Positions 8,305 to 18,098 of a DNA stretch of 64,000 nucleotides are shown here, piece by piece. The stretch's first letter is position 1; each line of letters starts with the position of its first letter. Where the stretch lies: the NCBI RefSeq assembly GCF_013394385.1, contig NZ_AP022834.1, positions 2,418,001-2,482,000 of the forward strand, written 5' to 3'. Origin of the DNA: Kocuria sp. TGY1127_2. Its GTDB lineage: Bacteria > Actinomycetota > Actinomycetes > Actinomycetales > Micrococcaceae. The translations under genes and the position numbers were made by a program. Under the pieces are notes generated by a model that was not told the origin of the DNA, searched no databases, and saw only the letters and a program-made list of their open reading frames with translations.

Positions 8305-9449
8305 GCGTGTGGGACCAGTTGGTCGGACAGGGCCAGGCAGTTCAGCAATTGCGCCGGGCAGCATCTTCTGAGCAACCGCCGCATGCCTGGTTGTTCACGG
8401 GGCCTCCCGGCTCCGGCCGATCCATTGCGGCGAGGTCCCTCGCGGCCGCTTTGCTCTGCGAGAAGCCGGATCCTGCCGAGCGCGGCTGCGGCGAATGCAA
8501 ATCCTGCCGCACCGCCATGACTGGTGCACATGCGGACGTCACCAGCTTCGCAACCGAAAACGTCAGCATCAAGATCGAAGAAGCACGCGACCTCGTGGTC
8601 AAGGCTCAGGACCGTCCTTCGGTGGGTCGCTGGCGGATCATGATCGTCGAAGACGCGGACCGCATGCCCGAACGCACCTCGAACGTGCTCCTCAAGGCCG
8701 TTGAGGAACCGCCGCCCCACACCATCTGGTTGCTCTGCGCACCGAGCCCTATCGACGTCTTGGTCACGATCCGTTCGAGGTGCCGCGCAATCACGCTCAA
8801 GGTTCCCGCGACCGAGGAGGTCGCAGGGCTCTTGTCTCTCCGGGATAACGTGGATCCGGAGACCGCGCAGCAAGCGGCACGCCTGGCTCAAGGACATATT
8901 GGAATCGCCCGGCGGCTGGCGTTGTACCCGGAAGCCAAAGCCCGTCGTGAGGACGTGGTTCGACTCCCCCTGGGGTTGGCGGGCATCAGCTCGGCGGTTG
9001 CCGCTGCGGATCGTCTGATTTCAACGGCCGAGGCAGAGGCATCCGCCGATGCCGACGAGCGCAATGACCAAGAAAAAGCAGACCTCTTGATCACCCTCGG
9101 TGCCCCCGAATCGGGCCGGATCCCGCCGACCATCAAAGCCGCCGTACGCCGTCTGAAAGAAGATCAGAAGCGCCGAGCCAAGCGCATACAGGTAGACACC
9201 TTGGATCGTTTTCTCATTGATCTGTCGACCTTTTACCGAGATGTGCTGACGCTTCAGCTCAAAACGGGATCGCAACTGATCAATCACCATTTAGAACGCG
9301 AGCTGACCGATTATGCGGTCAATTCGAGCGCGGAACGAACCCTCGAACAGATCGACACGATCAATCTCACACGGCGCCGGATTTCCACGAACGTCAGCCC
9401 GCGATTGGCCTTCGAAGCGATGGCGGCCAGCTTGATACTGCGCCACTGA
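8301..9449 (+). CDS. holB: DNA polymerase III subunit delta' (clamp loader)
   Basis: 382-aa AAA+ clamp-loader subunit. It has HAWLFTGPPGSGRSIAARSLA (P-loop-like, degenerate as usual for delta': Arg replaces Lys), a zinc-finger cysteine cluster (CEKPDPAERGCGECKSCRT), VEDADRMPERTSNVLLKAVEEPP (SSU region) and IRSRCRAITL (arginine finger). The C-terminal part (about 215-380) is a helical domain with a charged insert. Works with the tau/gamma and delta subunits to load the beta clamp. Translationally coupled to tmk (4-bp overlap) and ended by the hairpin at 9491-9521. Confidence 0.94.
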   Translation: MSVWDQLVGQGQAVQQLRRAASSEQPPHAWLFTGPPGSGRSIAARSLAAALLCEKPDPAERGCGECKSCRTAMTGAHADVTSFATENVSIKIEEARDLVVKAQDRPSVGRWRIMIVEDADRMPERTSNVLLKAVEEPPPHTIWLLCAPSPIDVLVTIRSRCRAITLKVPATEEVAGLLSLRDNVDPETAQQAARLAQGHIGIARRLALYPEAKARREDVVRLPLGLAGISSAVAAADRLISTAEAEASADADERNDQEKADLLITLGAPESGRIPPTIKAAVRRLKEDQKRRAKRIQVDTLDRFLIDLSTFYRDVLTLQLKTGSQLINHHLERELTDYAVNSSAERTLEQIDTINLTRRRISTNVSPRLAFEAMAASLILRH

Positions 9450-9490
9450 ACCTGCTGGCCCAAAGATCTTCGTTTTCATCTCCCGCCAAA

Positions 9491-9521
9491 CGGCCCCATG
9501 CCTCAGAGAGGCGTGGGGCCG
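9491..9521. terminator. Bidirectional terminator hairpin between holB and the UPF0210 gene
   Basis: 14-bp arms (CGGCCCCATGCCTC / GAGGCGTGGGGCCG, one wobble pair) around an AGA loop, placed between two convergent genes, 41 bp after holB. Confidence 0.75.
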
Positions 9522-9544
9522 AAGCTGGAGGAGTTCTCCATAGT

Positions 9545-10906
9545 TCAGTTTCGGAAGCCGTGGACGGGCGACGGAATATAGCCCGCCCTCTTGACGAATA
9601 CCTCTGATGAGCCCTGATGCGCAGGCATAACGGGTGCCCGCCCCAGCAGACCGCCGAATTCGACGATGTCGCCTACACCCAATCCGACAGCGGGGATCAC
9701 CCGGACCGCCGTGGTTTTGTGGTTCATGACTCCAATGGCCGCCTCGTCCGCGATCATCGCCGACAGCGTCGCAGCGGTCGTATCACCGGGGACGGCCACC
9801 ATGTCCAGCCCGACGGAGCAGATCGCGGTCATAGCCTCGAGCTTGTCGAGTGTGATGTCACCGGAAGCCGCCGCCTCGATCATCCCGATATCTTCTGAAA
9901 TCGGGATGAACGAACCGGACAGGCCACCGACACGCGAGCAAGCCATCAGCCCGCCCTTCTTCATGGCATCGTTGAGCAACGCCAGGGCTGCGGTGGTTCC
10001 GTGAGTTCCCACGACTTCAAGTCCCATTTCTTCCAGGACACGCGCCACTGAGTCCCCGACCTCGGCCGTGGGGGCCAAGGACAAATCAACGATGCCGAAG
10101 GAGACACCAAGACGTTCCGCGGCCAAGTTGCCCACCAGCTGGCCGACACGCGTGATCTTGAAAGCGGCCTTCTTGATGGTCTCCGCACACGCATTCAATG
10201 ACGCGCCGGGAACCTTCTCGAGCGCGCGTTTGACGACGCCAGGACCGGAGACACCCACGCTGACGACGCAGTCGGCCTCTTGTACGCCGTGGAATGCCCC
10301 GGCCATGAATGGGTTGTCCGATACGGCATTCGCGAAGACAACCAGTTTGGCGCAGCCGAAACCATGGGCATCCGCGGTGAGGTCCGCGGTCTGGCGGACA
10401 ACCCGTCCCATGTCCTGGACGGCATCCATGTTGATGCCGGCCCGCGACGATCCGATATTGACGGATGAACACACGACATCCGTCTCCGCGAGCGCCTGCG
10501 GTATCGAGGCCATGAGCCTCCGGTCGGCTTCAGTCTGGCCTTTGTCGACCAGAGCCGAGAATCCTCCGATGAAATCGACCCCTACCGCACGGGCCGCCCG
10601 GTCGAGGGTGCGCGCGTAGTCGAAGTACTCGGTGTCACCCGAGGCCCCAGCTACGATCGCGATGGGGGTCACCGCGATGCGCTTGTTGATGATCGGGATG
10701 CCCAGCTCGGCCTCGATCCCCTGAGCGACGCGTACGAGGTCCTTGGCCCGGCCGGTGATCTTGTCGTAGATCTTTTGGCGGGCTCTCGCCCCGTCCGAAT
10801 CGATGCAGTCGAGCAGAGAGATGCCCATGGTGACCGTCCGGATGTCGAGTTTGTCCTCCTCGATCATCTGGATGGTTTCAAGAATATTTGCGTTGGTATC
10901 GATCAT
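9545..10906 (-). CDS. UPF0210 (DUF711, PFL-like) protein
   Basis: 453 aa. Matches the conserved UPF0210/DUF711 family, recognisable by [27 protein letters not shown] at the N-terminus, [20 protein letters not shown], and the glycine-rich C-terminal part ending [19 protein letters not shown]. It is cytoplasmic, with a fold related to pyruvate formate-lyase/glycyl-radical proteins, but no glycyl-radical segment is seen and the function is unknown. It lies 11 bp downstream of an ACT-domain gene (UPF0237). This pair is conserved across many bacteria and archaea, so the ACT protein probably acts as its ligand-sensing partner. Confidence 0.93.
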   Translation of the reverse strand: MIDTNANILETIQMIEEDKLDIRTVTMGISLLDCIDSDGARARQKIYDKITGRAKDLVRVAQGIEAELGIPIINKRIAVTPIAIVAGASGDTEYFDYARTLDRAARAVGVDFIGGFSALVDKGQTEADRRLMASIPQALAETDVVCSSVNIGSSRAGINMDAVQDMGRVVRQTADLTADAHGFGCAKLVVFANAVSDNPFMAGAFHGVQEADCVVSVGVSGPGVVKRALEKVPGASLNACAETIKKAAFKITRVGQLVGNLAAERLGVSFGIVDLSLAPTAEVGDSVARVLEEMGLEVVGTHGTTAALALLNDAMKKGGLMACSRVGGLSGSFIPISEDIGMIEAAASGDITLDKLEAMTAICSVGLDMVAVPGDTTAATLSAMIADEAAIGVMNHKTTAVRVIPAVGLGVGDIVEFGGLLGRAPVMPAHQGSSEVFVKRAGYIPSPVHGFRN

Positions 10907-10917
10907 GCTCGGGCGCC

Positions 10918-11187
10918 CTAAAGTGTGTGCATCGCGTCGAATATGGCCTCGGACTGGATCCTGACCTCGACGCGAGCCGCCTGCCCTATAGGCTTCATGG
11001 CTGCTTGGATGTCCTCGATGGTCTGTTGAGTCTCGTCGAACTCACCCTGCATGATCATGGTGAAATAACCCTCCATGAGGGTCTGGGAGACGTTGAGGAT
11101 GTTCACGTGACGATCGGCCAATCCCGTGGAGACGGCGGCAATGATGCCTTCGTGGTCCAGGCCCGTCACGGTGAGAATTATTTTCAT
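10918..11187 (-). CDS. ACT domain protein, UPF0237 family
   Basis: An 89-aa single ACT domain ([46 protein letters not shown]). ACT domains bind amino acids or similar small ligands and act as regulatory modules. First gene of a two-gene operon with the UPF0210 protein 11 bp downstream. Strong SD (AGAAAG just upstream of the ATG). The length is exactly that of the family. Confidence 0.92.
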   Translation of the reverse strand: MKIILTVTGLDHEGIIAAVSTGLADRHVNILNVSQTLMEGYFTMIMQGEFDETQQTIEDIQAAMKPIGQAARVEVRIQSEAIFDAMHTL

Positions 11188-11292
11188 GGTGCTCTTTCTG
11201 AGTGATCGCGGATTGCCGGAGGTCTGCGCGGCCCCGGACAGCTCGGTCGGCTCGAGCGGGCCAGTTCATTAAATCACTCAGAGAGAGCCTGT

Positions 11293-12561
11293 TCAGGGTT
11301 TTTCTCTGGCGCTCGTGGCACCGCCAGCGGGCCGCTGCCGTCCGAGCCGCACTCCTTTTTCACGCTTGAGCTGCCGCTTTTGCTCCGAGGAGGGGCCCAC
11401 GGCTCCGGCCGGAGCATCGTCCGGGTCCGGGCCATACGTCTTACGCAGCGAATAACGTCCGTCTTCGTGAACGGAGTCCCCGATCCGGCGCAAGTCGTTG
11501 GGCTTGCCCCTGGAATCGAAGGCCACTCCGATCCACCGCGAGCGGGGGTCCGAGTCGATGAACATCGCTTTGAAGAACAAAGTCAGGGGCACAGCGAGGA
11601 TCGCGCCGAGAGGGCCCACGATTGCCGCCCAGAAGATCAAGGAAACGAACGTTACGGTGGTGTTGAGCCCGACGGCGTCCCCCGTAACTTTGGGCTGGAT
11701 CACGGACTGGGCCACGAAATTGATGACCGAGTACAGCACGACAACCCAGATCGCCGTGGCCGGTCCGCCGGCGAGAAGCCCTAGGAGGGCCGGAGGAATC
11801 AAGCCGATGACGAACCCGATGTTCGGGATGTAGTTGGTGACGAACGAGAAAACGCCCCAGGTAAAGGCCAACGGAACGCCCAGAAGCATCAGGGCAACGG
11901 TGTCCAAGACCGCGACAATCGCGCCGAATACCGTATTGACTACCCAGTATTTCGAGGTTCGGTGGCTGAAGTCCGCGTATGCCTCCCCCAGGCCCGGCTT
12001 GGCTTTACTGATTTCCGAGCGACGGCCGGGGATGATCGTGGCGTCGATGAAGAGAAAGGCCATGACCATCACGAGCACGAAGAGCTGGGACCCGGCCGAA
12101 GAAAGCCCGCTCAGAATCGTGGTGGCCGCGCTGATGATGCGGCTGGGCTGCAGGTACTCCAGCAGCGAGTCTCCGACGTCGGTCTCGCTGAGACCATAGT
12201 CGCTCAGCCAGTGCCTCGCTTCCTGATAAAGAGCAGCAAATTTACCGCTGTAACTGGGCAAAGTCTCCGCCAGTTGGACAACAGAGACGACCATCGATCC
12301 GATGATGGCCAGAAGTATGGCATAGAGGAAAAGGGCAACCAAGAGCGTCGCCAGCCAGCGAGGAACCTTGCGGTCGGCGAGCCACAGACGCATAGGCCGT
12401 ACGGCAACAACCAATGAGTATGCAAGGAACATCGGCCCGAAAATGTCCGAGATAAATTTGAGCCCACCCATGAATACGACGAGGGCTGCGAGCGCAACCA
12501 GCCCTACGACGCCCAGAGGTAAGCCTGCGCCGCGTCGCGACTGCTGATCCTGATGACTCAT
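11293..12561 (-). CDS. AI-2E family transporter (TerC/YdiK-like permease)
   Basis: About 422 aa with seven or eight membrane segments. After a short polar N-terminus come two adjacent helices (GVVGLVALAALVVFMGGLKF and a second), then the long extracytoplasmic/amphipathic region, and the family signature in the C-terminal half (FVTNYIPNIGFVIGLIPPALLGLL and the QSVIQPKVTGDAVGLNTTVTFVSLIFW segment). A charged 75-residue tail follows. Members export or exchange small molecules, but the AI-2 assignment of the family is loose. The start MSHQDQQ is chosen because a GGAGA sequence precedes it; a GTG at 12636 in the same frame has no SD. Confidence 0.88.
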   Translation of the reverse strand: MSHQDQQSRRGAGLPLGVVGLVALAALVVFMGGLKFISDIFGPMFLAYSLVVAVRPMRLWLADRKVPRWLATLLVALFLYAILLAIIGSMVVSVVQLAETLPSYSGKFAALYQEARHWLSDYGLSETDVGDSLLEYLQPSRIISAATTILSGLSSAGSQLFVLVMVMAFLFIDATIIPGRRSEISKAKPGLGEAYADFSHRTSKYWVVNTVFGAIVAVLDTVALMLLGVPLAFTWGVFSFVTNYIPNIGFVIGLIPPALLGLLAGGPATAIWVVVLYSVINFVAQSVIQPKVTGDAVGLNTTVTFVSLIFWAAIVGPLGAILAVPLTLFFKAMFIDSDPRSRWIGVAFDSRGKPNDLRRIGDSVHEDGRYSLRKTYGPDPDDAPAGAVGPSSEQKRQLKREKGVRLGRQRPAGGATSAREKP

Positions 12562-12652
12562 CGCAGTGGGAGTCTCCGTTTCTCTTCTACCCGTTCGGTG
12601 GTTGACCCGGTGCACGGGCTTGAACTGGCTGTCCACCGGTTTTGATCAGTGA

Positions 12653-13864
12653 TTAGACGCAGGTCGCAACGTATGCACGGCCGTTGCCCGTCAATTCAAG
12701 CGTGTCTTCAGAGCCAACATGCAACACGGATTCCGTCCCGCGCAGCCTGAAGTTTTCTCCGGCTCCCGAAATGCCGATCTCGCCGTCTATGCACAAGATC
12801 GCGGCAAGACCATCGCATGGGTACTCTACGGGCACGTCCTGTGCAACCTCGATCTGGGCAACGCTCAACCGAGGGTCCCACAATTCATAGCGAGCGACCC
12901 CAGGCATTTGCTTCTTCGGCAGTCGGAGTTCCGGAGCGGGCTGGTCCTCAATGAGGACCGACAGCATTTCCTTGACGTCGATGTGCTTGGCTGTAAGTCC
13001 GGCGCGCATCACGTTGTCGGACGGGTTCATGATCTCGATCGCGGTGCCCTGGAGATAAGCGTGTACTTGTCCGTGCGGGGTATACGCGGATTCTCCAGGC
13101 TTGAGGAAAAGCTGGTTCATGGCCACAGCTACGAGCAGTCCACGGTCCCCCGGATAGGCGTCATGCACCAGGAGGATGAGGTCGGCCAGGGCATCGAGCT
13201 CGAATCCGGGTTGCTCGCGGCGCTCGGCGGCGCCCTCCTCTTCAAACGGGTGCGCGAGGCTCCAATCCATCGCTGCATTCACGGTGGCCTCCAAAGCGAC
13301 CGAAGAGCTCGTCTCATCCTTGGCGAAAATGGCCGTGATGATGTCGGCGGCGTTGTAATCGGCCATTTCCGCAAGCCACGTTAGGTTCAGTTTTTTTGCG
13401 ATGTCCTTGAGCTCAAGCGCGGGACGGATACCCGTGAGGATTCGAAGTGGCGAATACGCGATGACCGTCTCCGGTTTGGATTGGCGATCCTTGTAATTGC
13501 GCTCTTGCGCATTCAGCGCGACGCCGGCCTGCTCTTCTCGTTCATACCCTTCGGCAGCCTGCGCTTCGGAAGGGTGCACCTGCAACGACAGCGGCGACTC
13601 GATGGCGAGGATCTTGAAGAGAAACGGGAATTCGTCCGTACCGCTCGGAAGCAGCCCCTCGGGATCCTCGCTGCAAAGTTCAGCGAGAGAGCGCTCCCCT
13701 TGGGGGGTCTGGATCCTGGACGGCGCTTTCGGGTGAGCACCGATCCACAGCTCCGCTTCGGGCTCGGCGGCAGGACATTCTGCGCCACGGAGCTTCGGAA
13801 GCGTGTCCCGAGTCCCCCAGGCGTAATTCTGGATTGGATTTACCATCTTCAATAGCTGCCCCAT
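12653..13864 (-). CDS. manA: Mannose-6-phosphate isomerase, class I
   Basis: Interconverts fructose-6-P and mannose-6-P, the entry to GDP-mannose and mannan synthesis. It has the N-terminal MVNPIQNYAWGTRDTLPKL motif, zinc-site motifs (SLQVHPSEAQAAEGY and the KPETVIAYSPL segment), and the active-site region AYTPHGQVHAYLQGTAIEIMNPSDNVMRAGLTAKHID. The start is ambiguous among several in-frame codons (13882 GTG, 13870, 13864 and 13846 ATG); 13864 is used. manB is encoded divergently 114 bp away, so the two consecutive enzymes of mannose activation share one promoter region. Confidence 0.93.
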   Translation of the reverse strand: MGQLLKMVNPIQNYAWGTRDTLPKLRGAECPAAEPEAELWIGAHPKAPSRIQTPQGERSLAELCSEDPEGLLPSGTDEFPFLFKILAIESPLSLQVHPSEAQAAEGYEREEQAGVALNAQERNYKDRQSKPETVIAYSPLRILTGIRPALELKDIAKKLNLTWLAEMADYNAADIITAIFAKDETSSSVALEATVNAAMDWSLAHPFEEEGAAERREQPGFELDALADLILLVHDAYPGDRGLLVAVAMNQLFLKPGESAYTPHGQVHAYLQGTAIEIMNPSDNVMRAGLTAKHIDVKEMLSVLIEDQPAPELRLPKKQMPGVARYELWDPRLSVAQIEVAQDVPVEYPCDGLAAILCIDGEIGISGAGENFRLRGTESVLHVGSEDTLELTGNGRAYVATCV

Positions 13865-13978
13865 AGTCATCAATCCAACCACACGTCTTCTCGAGCGCGC
13901 AGTAGCCGTGGGCGGGTATGAGGGCGGTCACGATCGTGCACGGCAGGTTTTCAAAGCGCGGCACCGTAGAATCTCAGC

Positions 13979-15376
13979 GTGAGCATTAACCTAGAAGAGT
14001 CATTCAAGGCCTACGACGTCCGCGGAATCGTGGGTGAGAGCATAACCCGCGAGACCGTTCGAGCAACGGGAGCGGCTTTCGTCGATGTTCTTGGCCTAAC
14101 CGGAAAAACCGTCCTGGTCGGCGGAGACATGCGTCCTTCCTCCCCCGAATTCATAGACGAGTTCGCAGCGGGAGTGACGATGCGGGGAGCCGATGTTCTG
14201 AAGATCGGTCTGATCTCCACGGATGAGCTTTATTTTGCGTGTGGCGTTTTCGACGCCCCGGGCGTTACCTTCACGGCTTCACACAATCCCGCCGAGTACA
14301 ACGGCATGAAAATGGCCAAGGCCGGGGCGGTCCCGATCTCCTCCGAAACCGGATTGTTTGAGATCCGTGATGCGGCCCAGAAGTACTTGAGCGAGGGCGT
14401 GATCTCGGTCGAGAAGACGGGGTCCGTGAAGGAGCGCGACATCCTCGCGGACTACGCAAAGTACCTCCGTGATTTGGTGGATCTCGCCGGAATTCGCAGA
14501 TTGAAGGTCGTGGTCGATGCGGGCAACGGGATGGCCGGAAAAACCACGCCTGCCGTCCTCGGCGACTCGGTGCTGGACGCGTTGCCGCTGGACATCAGCC
14601 CGTTGTACTTCGAGCTCGACGGTACCTTCCCCAACCACCCAGCCAATCCACTCGAGCCGGCCAATCTGCGCGATCTGCAGGCCGCCGTGGTCGAGCAGGG
14701 CGCAGACATCGGGCTGGCTTTCGACGGAGATGCAGACCGTTGTTTCGTCATCGACGAGAAGGGGCAACCGGTGACCCCCTCCGCGATTGCCGCGCTGGTT
14801 GCCGAGCGCGAGATTGACCGTGCGAACGCCGACGGGAATTCCGAACCGGTCATCATCTACAACCTGATCACCTCGAAAGCCGTGCCGGAGCTCGTCGAGG
14901 CGAAAGGTGGCCGTCCCGTCAAAACGCGCGTGGGCCATTCCTTCATCAAAGGCGTTATGGCCAGCCAAAAGGGGGTCTTCGGTGGTGAGCACTCGGCTCA
15001 CTATTACTTCAAAGACTTCTTCAACGCCGACACCGGCATGCTCGCAGCAATGCACGTGCTGGCTGCGCTGGGGACGCAGGACCAGCCACTATCCGAGCTG
15101 GCTGAGAAGTACGCACCTTATGTGGCTTCCGGGGAGATCAACTCAAAGATCGAAGACAAGACGGCCGCAGTCCAGCGGGTTCGTGAGGCTCTGTCGGATC
15201 AGCCGGTAGACGTCGATGAGATGGACGGCACGACTTTCACCCATCGGTCCGAAGGATGGTGGTTCAACCTCCGCCCTTCGAACACCGAGCCGTTCCTGCG
15301 CCTGAACGTCGAGGCACCGGATCAGGCCACGATGGAGCGTGTCCGGGATTTCGCTCTGAACCTGGTTCGGCAGTAG
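13979..15376 (+). CDS. manB: Phosphomannomutase/phosphoglucomutase
   Basis: 465-aa alpha-D-phosphohexomutase with four domains. N-terminal FKAYDVRGIVGE, the catalytic serine loop VTFTASHNPAEYNGMK (Ser about residue 102), the metal-binding loop FDGDADRCFVIDE (about 245-257), the sugar-binding loop GGEHSAHYYFKDF (about 338-350) and the phosphate-binding loop LRPSNTEPFLRLNVE (about 436-450) are all present. It converts mannose-6-P to mannose-1-P. GTG start. Divergent from manA. Confidence 0.95.
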   Translation: MSINLEESFKAYDVRGIVGESITRETVRATGAAFVDVLGLTGKTVLVGGDMRPSSPEFIDEFAAGVTMRGADVLKIGLISTDELYFACGVFDAPGVTFTASHNPAEYNGMKMAKAGAVPISSETGLFEIRDAAQKYLSEGVISVEKTGSVKERDILADYAKYLRDLVDLAGIRRLKVVVDAGNGMAGKTTPAVLGDSVLDALPLDISPLYFELDGTFPNHPANPLEPANLRDLQAAVVEQGADIGLAFDGDADRCFVIDEKGQPVTPSAIAALVAEREIDRANADGNSEPVIIYNLITSKAVPELVEAKGGRPVKTRVGHSFIKGVMASQKGVFGGEHSAHYYFKDFFNADTGMLAAMHVLAALGTQDQPLSELAEKYAPYVASGEINSKIEDKTAAVQRVREALSDQPVDVDEMDGTTFTHRSEGWWFNLRPSNTEPFLRLNVEAPDQATMERVRDFALNLVRQ

Positions 15377-15439
15377 CCGACCAACCCGTCCAGTCCACTC
15401 GATCGAGGCCCCGACGCGGACTATCGCCGGTAGACAGCG

Positions 15440-15491
15440 AACGACGCCGCCCGACCGCTTCCCTCATGGGATGCGACCGGGCGGCGTCGTT
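15440..15491. terminator. Terminator hairpin between convergent manB and pckG
   Basis: 14-bp perfect outer arms (AACGACGCCGCCCG / CGGGCGGCGTCGTT) with a small secondary stem (GC-TCCC / GGGA-GC) in the 24-nt loop. Located 63 bp after manB and 11 bp from the end of pckG on the other strand. Confidence 0.75.
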
Positions 15492-15502
15492 GTCAACGGA
15501 GG

Positions 15503-17362
15503 TCAGCCGTTCAAGCGTGCTCGCAGAGCGTCGCGCTGTTCCTTCACCTCGGAGGGAACGTGGTCACCGAGCTTCTCCAGCCATTCATCAATTCCCGGAA
15601 GCTCTGCCTTCCACTCATCCGCGTTGACTGCTAGGGCAGCCGCGGTGTCCTGGGGATCGGCGTCAAGTCCGGTCAGGTCGAGATCCTCGACATCGGGCAC
15701 GATACCGACGGCCGTTTCCCGGCCACCGGCAGTGCCCTGAAGACGCTCGACGATCCACTTGACCACGCGCGAGTTCTCGCCGAATCCAGGCCAGGCGAAA
15801 CCGCCATCCGGGGTGCGGCGGAACCAGTTCACGTAGAAGATCTTCGGCATATTCTCTTCGCCGTACTTCTCCGCGAGGCTCACCCAGTGCTTCAGGTAGT
15901 CGCCAGCGTTGTAGCCGATGAATGGCAACATTGCCATCGGATCGCGACGCACGACGCCGACCTGGCCCTTCGCCGCTGCGGTCGTTTCCGAGGACAACGT
16001 CGCGCCCTGGAAAACGCCATGGTTCCAGTCGAAGGACTGCGACACGAGCGGCACGGTGGTCTTGCGACGTCCACCGAAAACGATCGCGGACAACGGCACG
16101 CCTTCGGGGTCGCTGTACTCGGGAGCGACGATGTCGCACTGCTCGATCGGGGTGCAGAATCGCGAGTTCGGGTGCGCGGCAGGACGACCTGACTCGGGAG
16201 TCCAGTCTTGCCCCTTCCAGTCCGTCAAGTGCTCGGGGACCTCGTCGGTCATGCCTTCCCACCAGACGCCGCCGTCATCAGTCAGGGCAACGTTGGTGAA
16301 GATCGTATTACCCTTCGCGACGCCGCGCATCGCATTGGGGTTGGTCGACCAGCCGGTCCCCGGGGCCACACCGAACAGGCCGGCCTCCGGATTGATAACC
16401 CGAGGCTTGCCTTGATCATCGAAGCTGATCCAGGAAATGTCGTCGCCGACCATCTCTGCTTTCCAGCCTTCAATGCTGGGCTCGATCATCGCAAAGTTGG
16501 TCTTGCCGCACGCGGACGGGAATGCCGCGCTGATGTAATGAGTCTCCCCTTTGGGGTCGGTGACCTTGAGGATTAGCATGTGCTCGGCAAGCCACCCCTC
16601 ATCATGCGCGATGGCCGAGGCAATGCGCAGGGCATAGCACTTCTTTCCGAGAAGTGCGTTGCCGCCGTAACCGGAACCGAAGGACCAAATGGCTCGTTCT
16701 TCTGGGAACTGGACGATGTACTTATCCGGGTTGCAGGGCCACGCGACATCCTCCTGGCCCTCTTCCAGTGGCGCACCCACGGAGTGGAGGGCTTCTACGA
16801 AGAAAGCCTCAGTGTCTTCCATCTTGCGCAACACATCTTGACCGATGGTCGCCATAATGCGCATCGAGCACACGACGTAGGCGGAGTCTGAAAGCTCCAC
16901 CCCGAATTTCGGGTCCTTGGCATCAAGGTGGCCCATGACGAAAGGGATCACGTAGAGCGTGCGACCGCGCATGCAACCACGGTATTTCTCGGTCAGGGTC
17001 TCTTTCATCTCTTCCGGGTCCACCCAGTTATTCGTGGGCCCTGCGCCCTCGCGGGTTTTGGAGCAGATGAAAGTGCGTTCCTCGACGCGCGCAACATCCT
17101 CGGGATCGGAGAATGCGGCGAATGAGTTCGGGAACTTGTCTTCATTGAGCCGCACGAACGTGCCCGCGTCCACGAGTTCACTCGTGAGACGGTCCCATTC
17201 TTCCTGTGAACCATCCACCCAATGGATGGCATCCGGTTCAGTCAACTCGGCAACTTCACGAACCCAGTCCAGCAAAGGCTGGTACTTGGTGGGGGCGTTC
17301 TTCAGGGCCTCTTCCACGGCTGGCTTCAGCTTGTCGCTGTTTCCGACGACGATGTCAGTCAT
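15503..17362 (-). CDS. pckG: Phosphoenolpyruvate carboxykinase (GTP)
   Basis: 619 aa, the normal size for the GTP-dependent enzyme, which makes PEP from oxaloacetate in gluconeogenesis. Key motifs: [18 protein letters not shown] near the N-terminus (PEP-binding region), [10 protein letters not shown] (Mn2+-binding lysine region), the P-loop [10 protein letters not shown] (281-290) with catalytic C285, the [14 protein letters not shown] segment and [13 protein letters not shown]. Strong SD (GAGGGGAAC) before the ATG. Monocistronic between the 15440-15491 terminator and an upstream 270-bp regulatory region. Confidence 0.96.
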   Translation of the reverse strand: MTDIVVGNSDKLKPAVEEALKNAPTKYQPLLDWVREVAELTEPDAIHWVDGSQEEWDRLTSELVDAGTFVRLNEDKFPNSFAAFSDPEDVARVEERTFICSKTREGAGPTNNWVDPEEMKETLTEKYRGCMRGRTLYVIPFVMGHLDAKDPKFGVELSDSAYVVCSMRIMATIGQDVLRKMEDTEAFFVEALHSVGAPLEEGQEDVAWPCNPDKYIVQFPEERAIWSFGSGYGGNALLGKKCYALRIASAIAHDEGWLAEHMLILKVTDPKGETHYISAAFPSACGKTNFAMIEPSIEGWKAEMVGDDISWISFDDQGKPRVINPEAGLFGVAPGTGWSTNPNAMRGVAKGNTIFTNVALTDDGGVWWEGMTDEVPEHLTDWKGQDWTPESGRPAAHPNSRFCTPIEQCDIVAPEYSDPEGVPLSAIVFGGRRKTTVPLVSQSFDWNHGVFQGATLSSETTAAAKGQVGVVRRDPMAMLPFIGYNAGDYLKHWVSLAEKYGEENMPKIFYVNWFRRTPDGGFAWPGFGENSRVVKWIVERLQGTAGGRETAVGIVPDVEDLDLTGLDADPQDTAAALAVNADEWKAELPGIDEWLEKLGDHVPSEVKEQRDALRARLNG

Positions 17363-17631
17363 TAATTGTTCCCCTCAACAGGTTGCGGCCCTCTCAGGCC
17401 ATCACTCACGACATTGTGTGGGGGGTGCTCGATATCCATATGGACTGTTGCTCGCTGCGCGCACAACAGGATCCAGCTCCATCCCTTGTGACATGACCAC
17501 AGTAGCGTAAACCGAACATGCTGTTCCACGATCTCAATGGGGCACAGATCACAGGAGCTCGAGTTGGCGTTTCAGATACCCGCATGTAAGCTAGTACTCG
17601 GCCTTGAAACGGGAAGCCGTTCAGTGGCCGG

Positions 17632-17704
17632 GCGCCTGTAGCTCAACGGATAGAGCATCTGACTACGGATCAGAAGGTTGGGGGTTCGAATCCCTTCGGG
17701 CGCA
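17632..17704 (+). tRNA. tRNA-Arg (anticodon ACG)
   Basis: 73 nt folding into a full cloverleaf. The acceptor stem GCGCCTG / CGGGCGC has one G-U pair, followed by discriminator A. The D-loop is GCTCAACGGATAGAGC, the anticodon stem-loop TCTGA-CTACGGA-TCAGA with anticodon ACG, and the T-arm GGGGGTTCGAATCCC. CCA is not encoded (CAT follows). A terminator follows 9 nt later. No integrase or att-like repeat lies nearby. Confidence 0.96.
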
Positions 17705-17712
17705 CATTATAG

Positions 17713-17744
17713 GAAGCCCCGTCATCGGAAGGTGACGGGGCTTC
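17713..17744 (+). terminator. Terminator after tRNA-Arg
   Basis: 12-bp perfect arms (GAAGCCCCGTCA / TGACGGGGCTTC) with an 8-nt loop, 9 nt after the tRNA 3' end; only a weak T-run follows. Confidence 0.8.
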
Positions 17745-18098
17745 TCCCGTTAAGAGCCACTCGATCAAGGTCCCCGCTCCCATTGCCTGCTGTTTCACAA
17801 TGACGAGCCGAATGGGGCGTGCTCGGCCGGCTTGCAGTTCACGATCGCGATCTGGCTGATGACGACGATCGAATCTGCGATCTGCCGGTCCACACGGACC
17901 CCCCCCCGAATCGACCCGGAGGAGCTGACTGCGCGAGCCCGCCGAGCGGAACGGACGTCCGGCCCGCGGCATGCCCGCCCGAGGAATTCCTCGGGCGGGC
18001 CGAAATCGCGATGGGACTTCGACGGTGCGGGAGAACTGCACCCTGGACCGATACCCACGGTCCGGAGCGACTCAGGACCGGGTGGTGACCCGCGCCAT
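17745..18098. other. Intergenic region tRNA-Arg / ugd, no gene seen (354 bp)
   Basis: No reading frame with family resemblance or an SD. Very GC-rich, with a run of eight C residues at about 17903-17911. Its one clear element is the palindrome at 17973-18000, likely the ugd terminator. Confidence 0.5.
17973..18000. terminator. 28-bp perfect palindrome downstream of ugd
   Basis: 14-bp arms with no spacer, centred on GAATTC. It lies 99 bp beyond the ugd stop (minus strand) and downstream of tRNA-Arg. Probable terminator; no strong T-tract. Confidence 0.55.

Noticed and set aside
17632-17704. tRNA-Arg as an integration site for a genomic island
   Set aside because: No integrase and no direct repeat of the tRNA 3' end found nearby; flanking genes are housekeeping.
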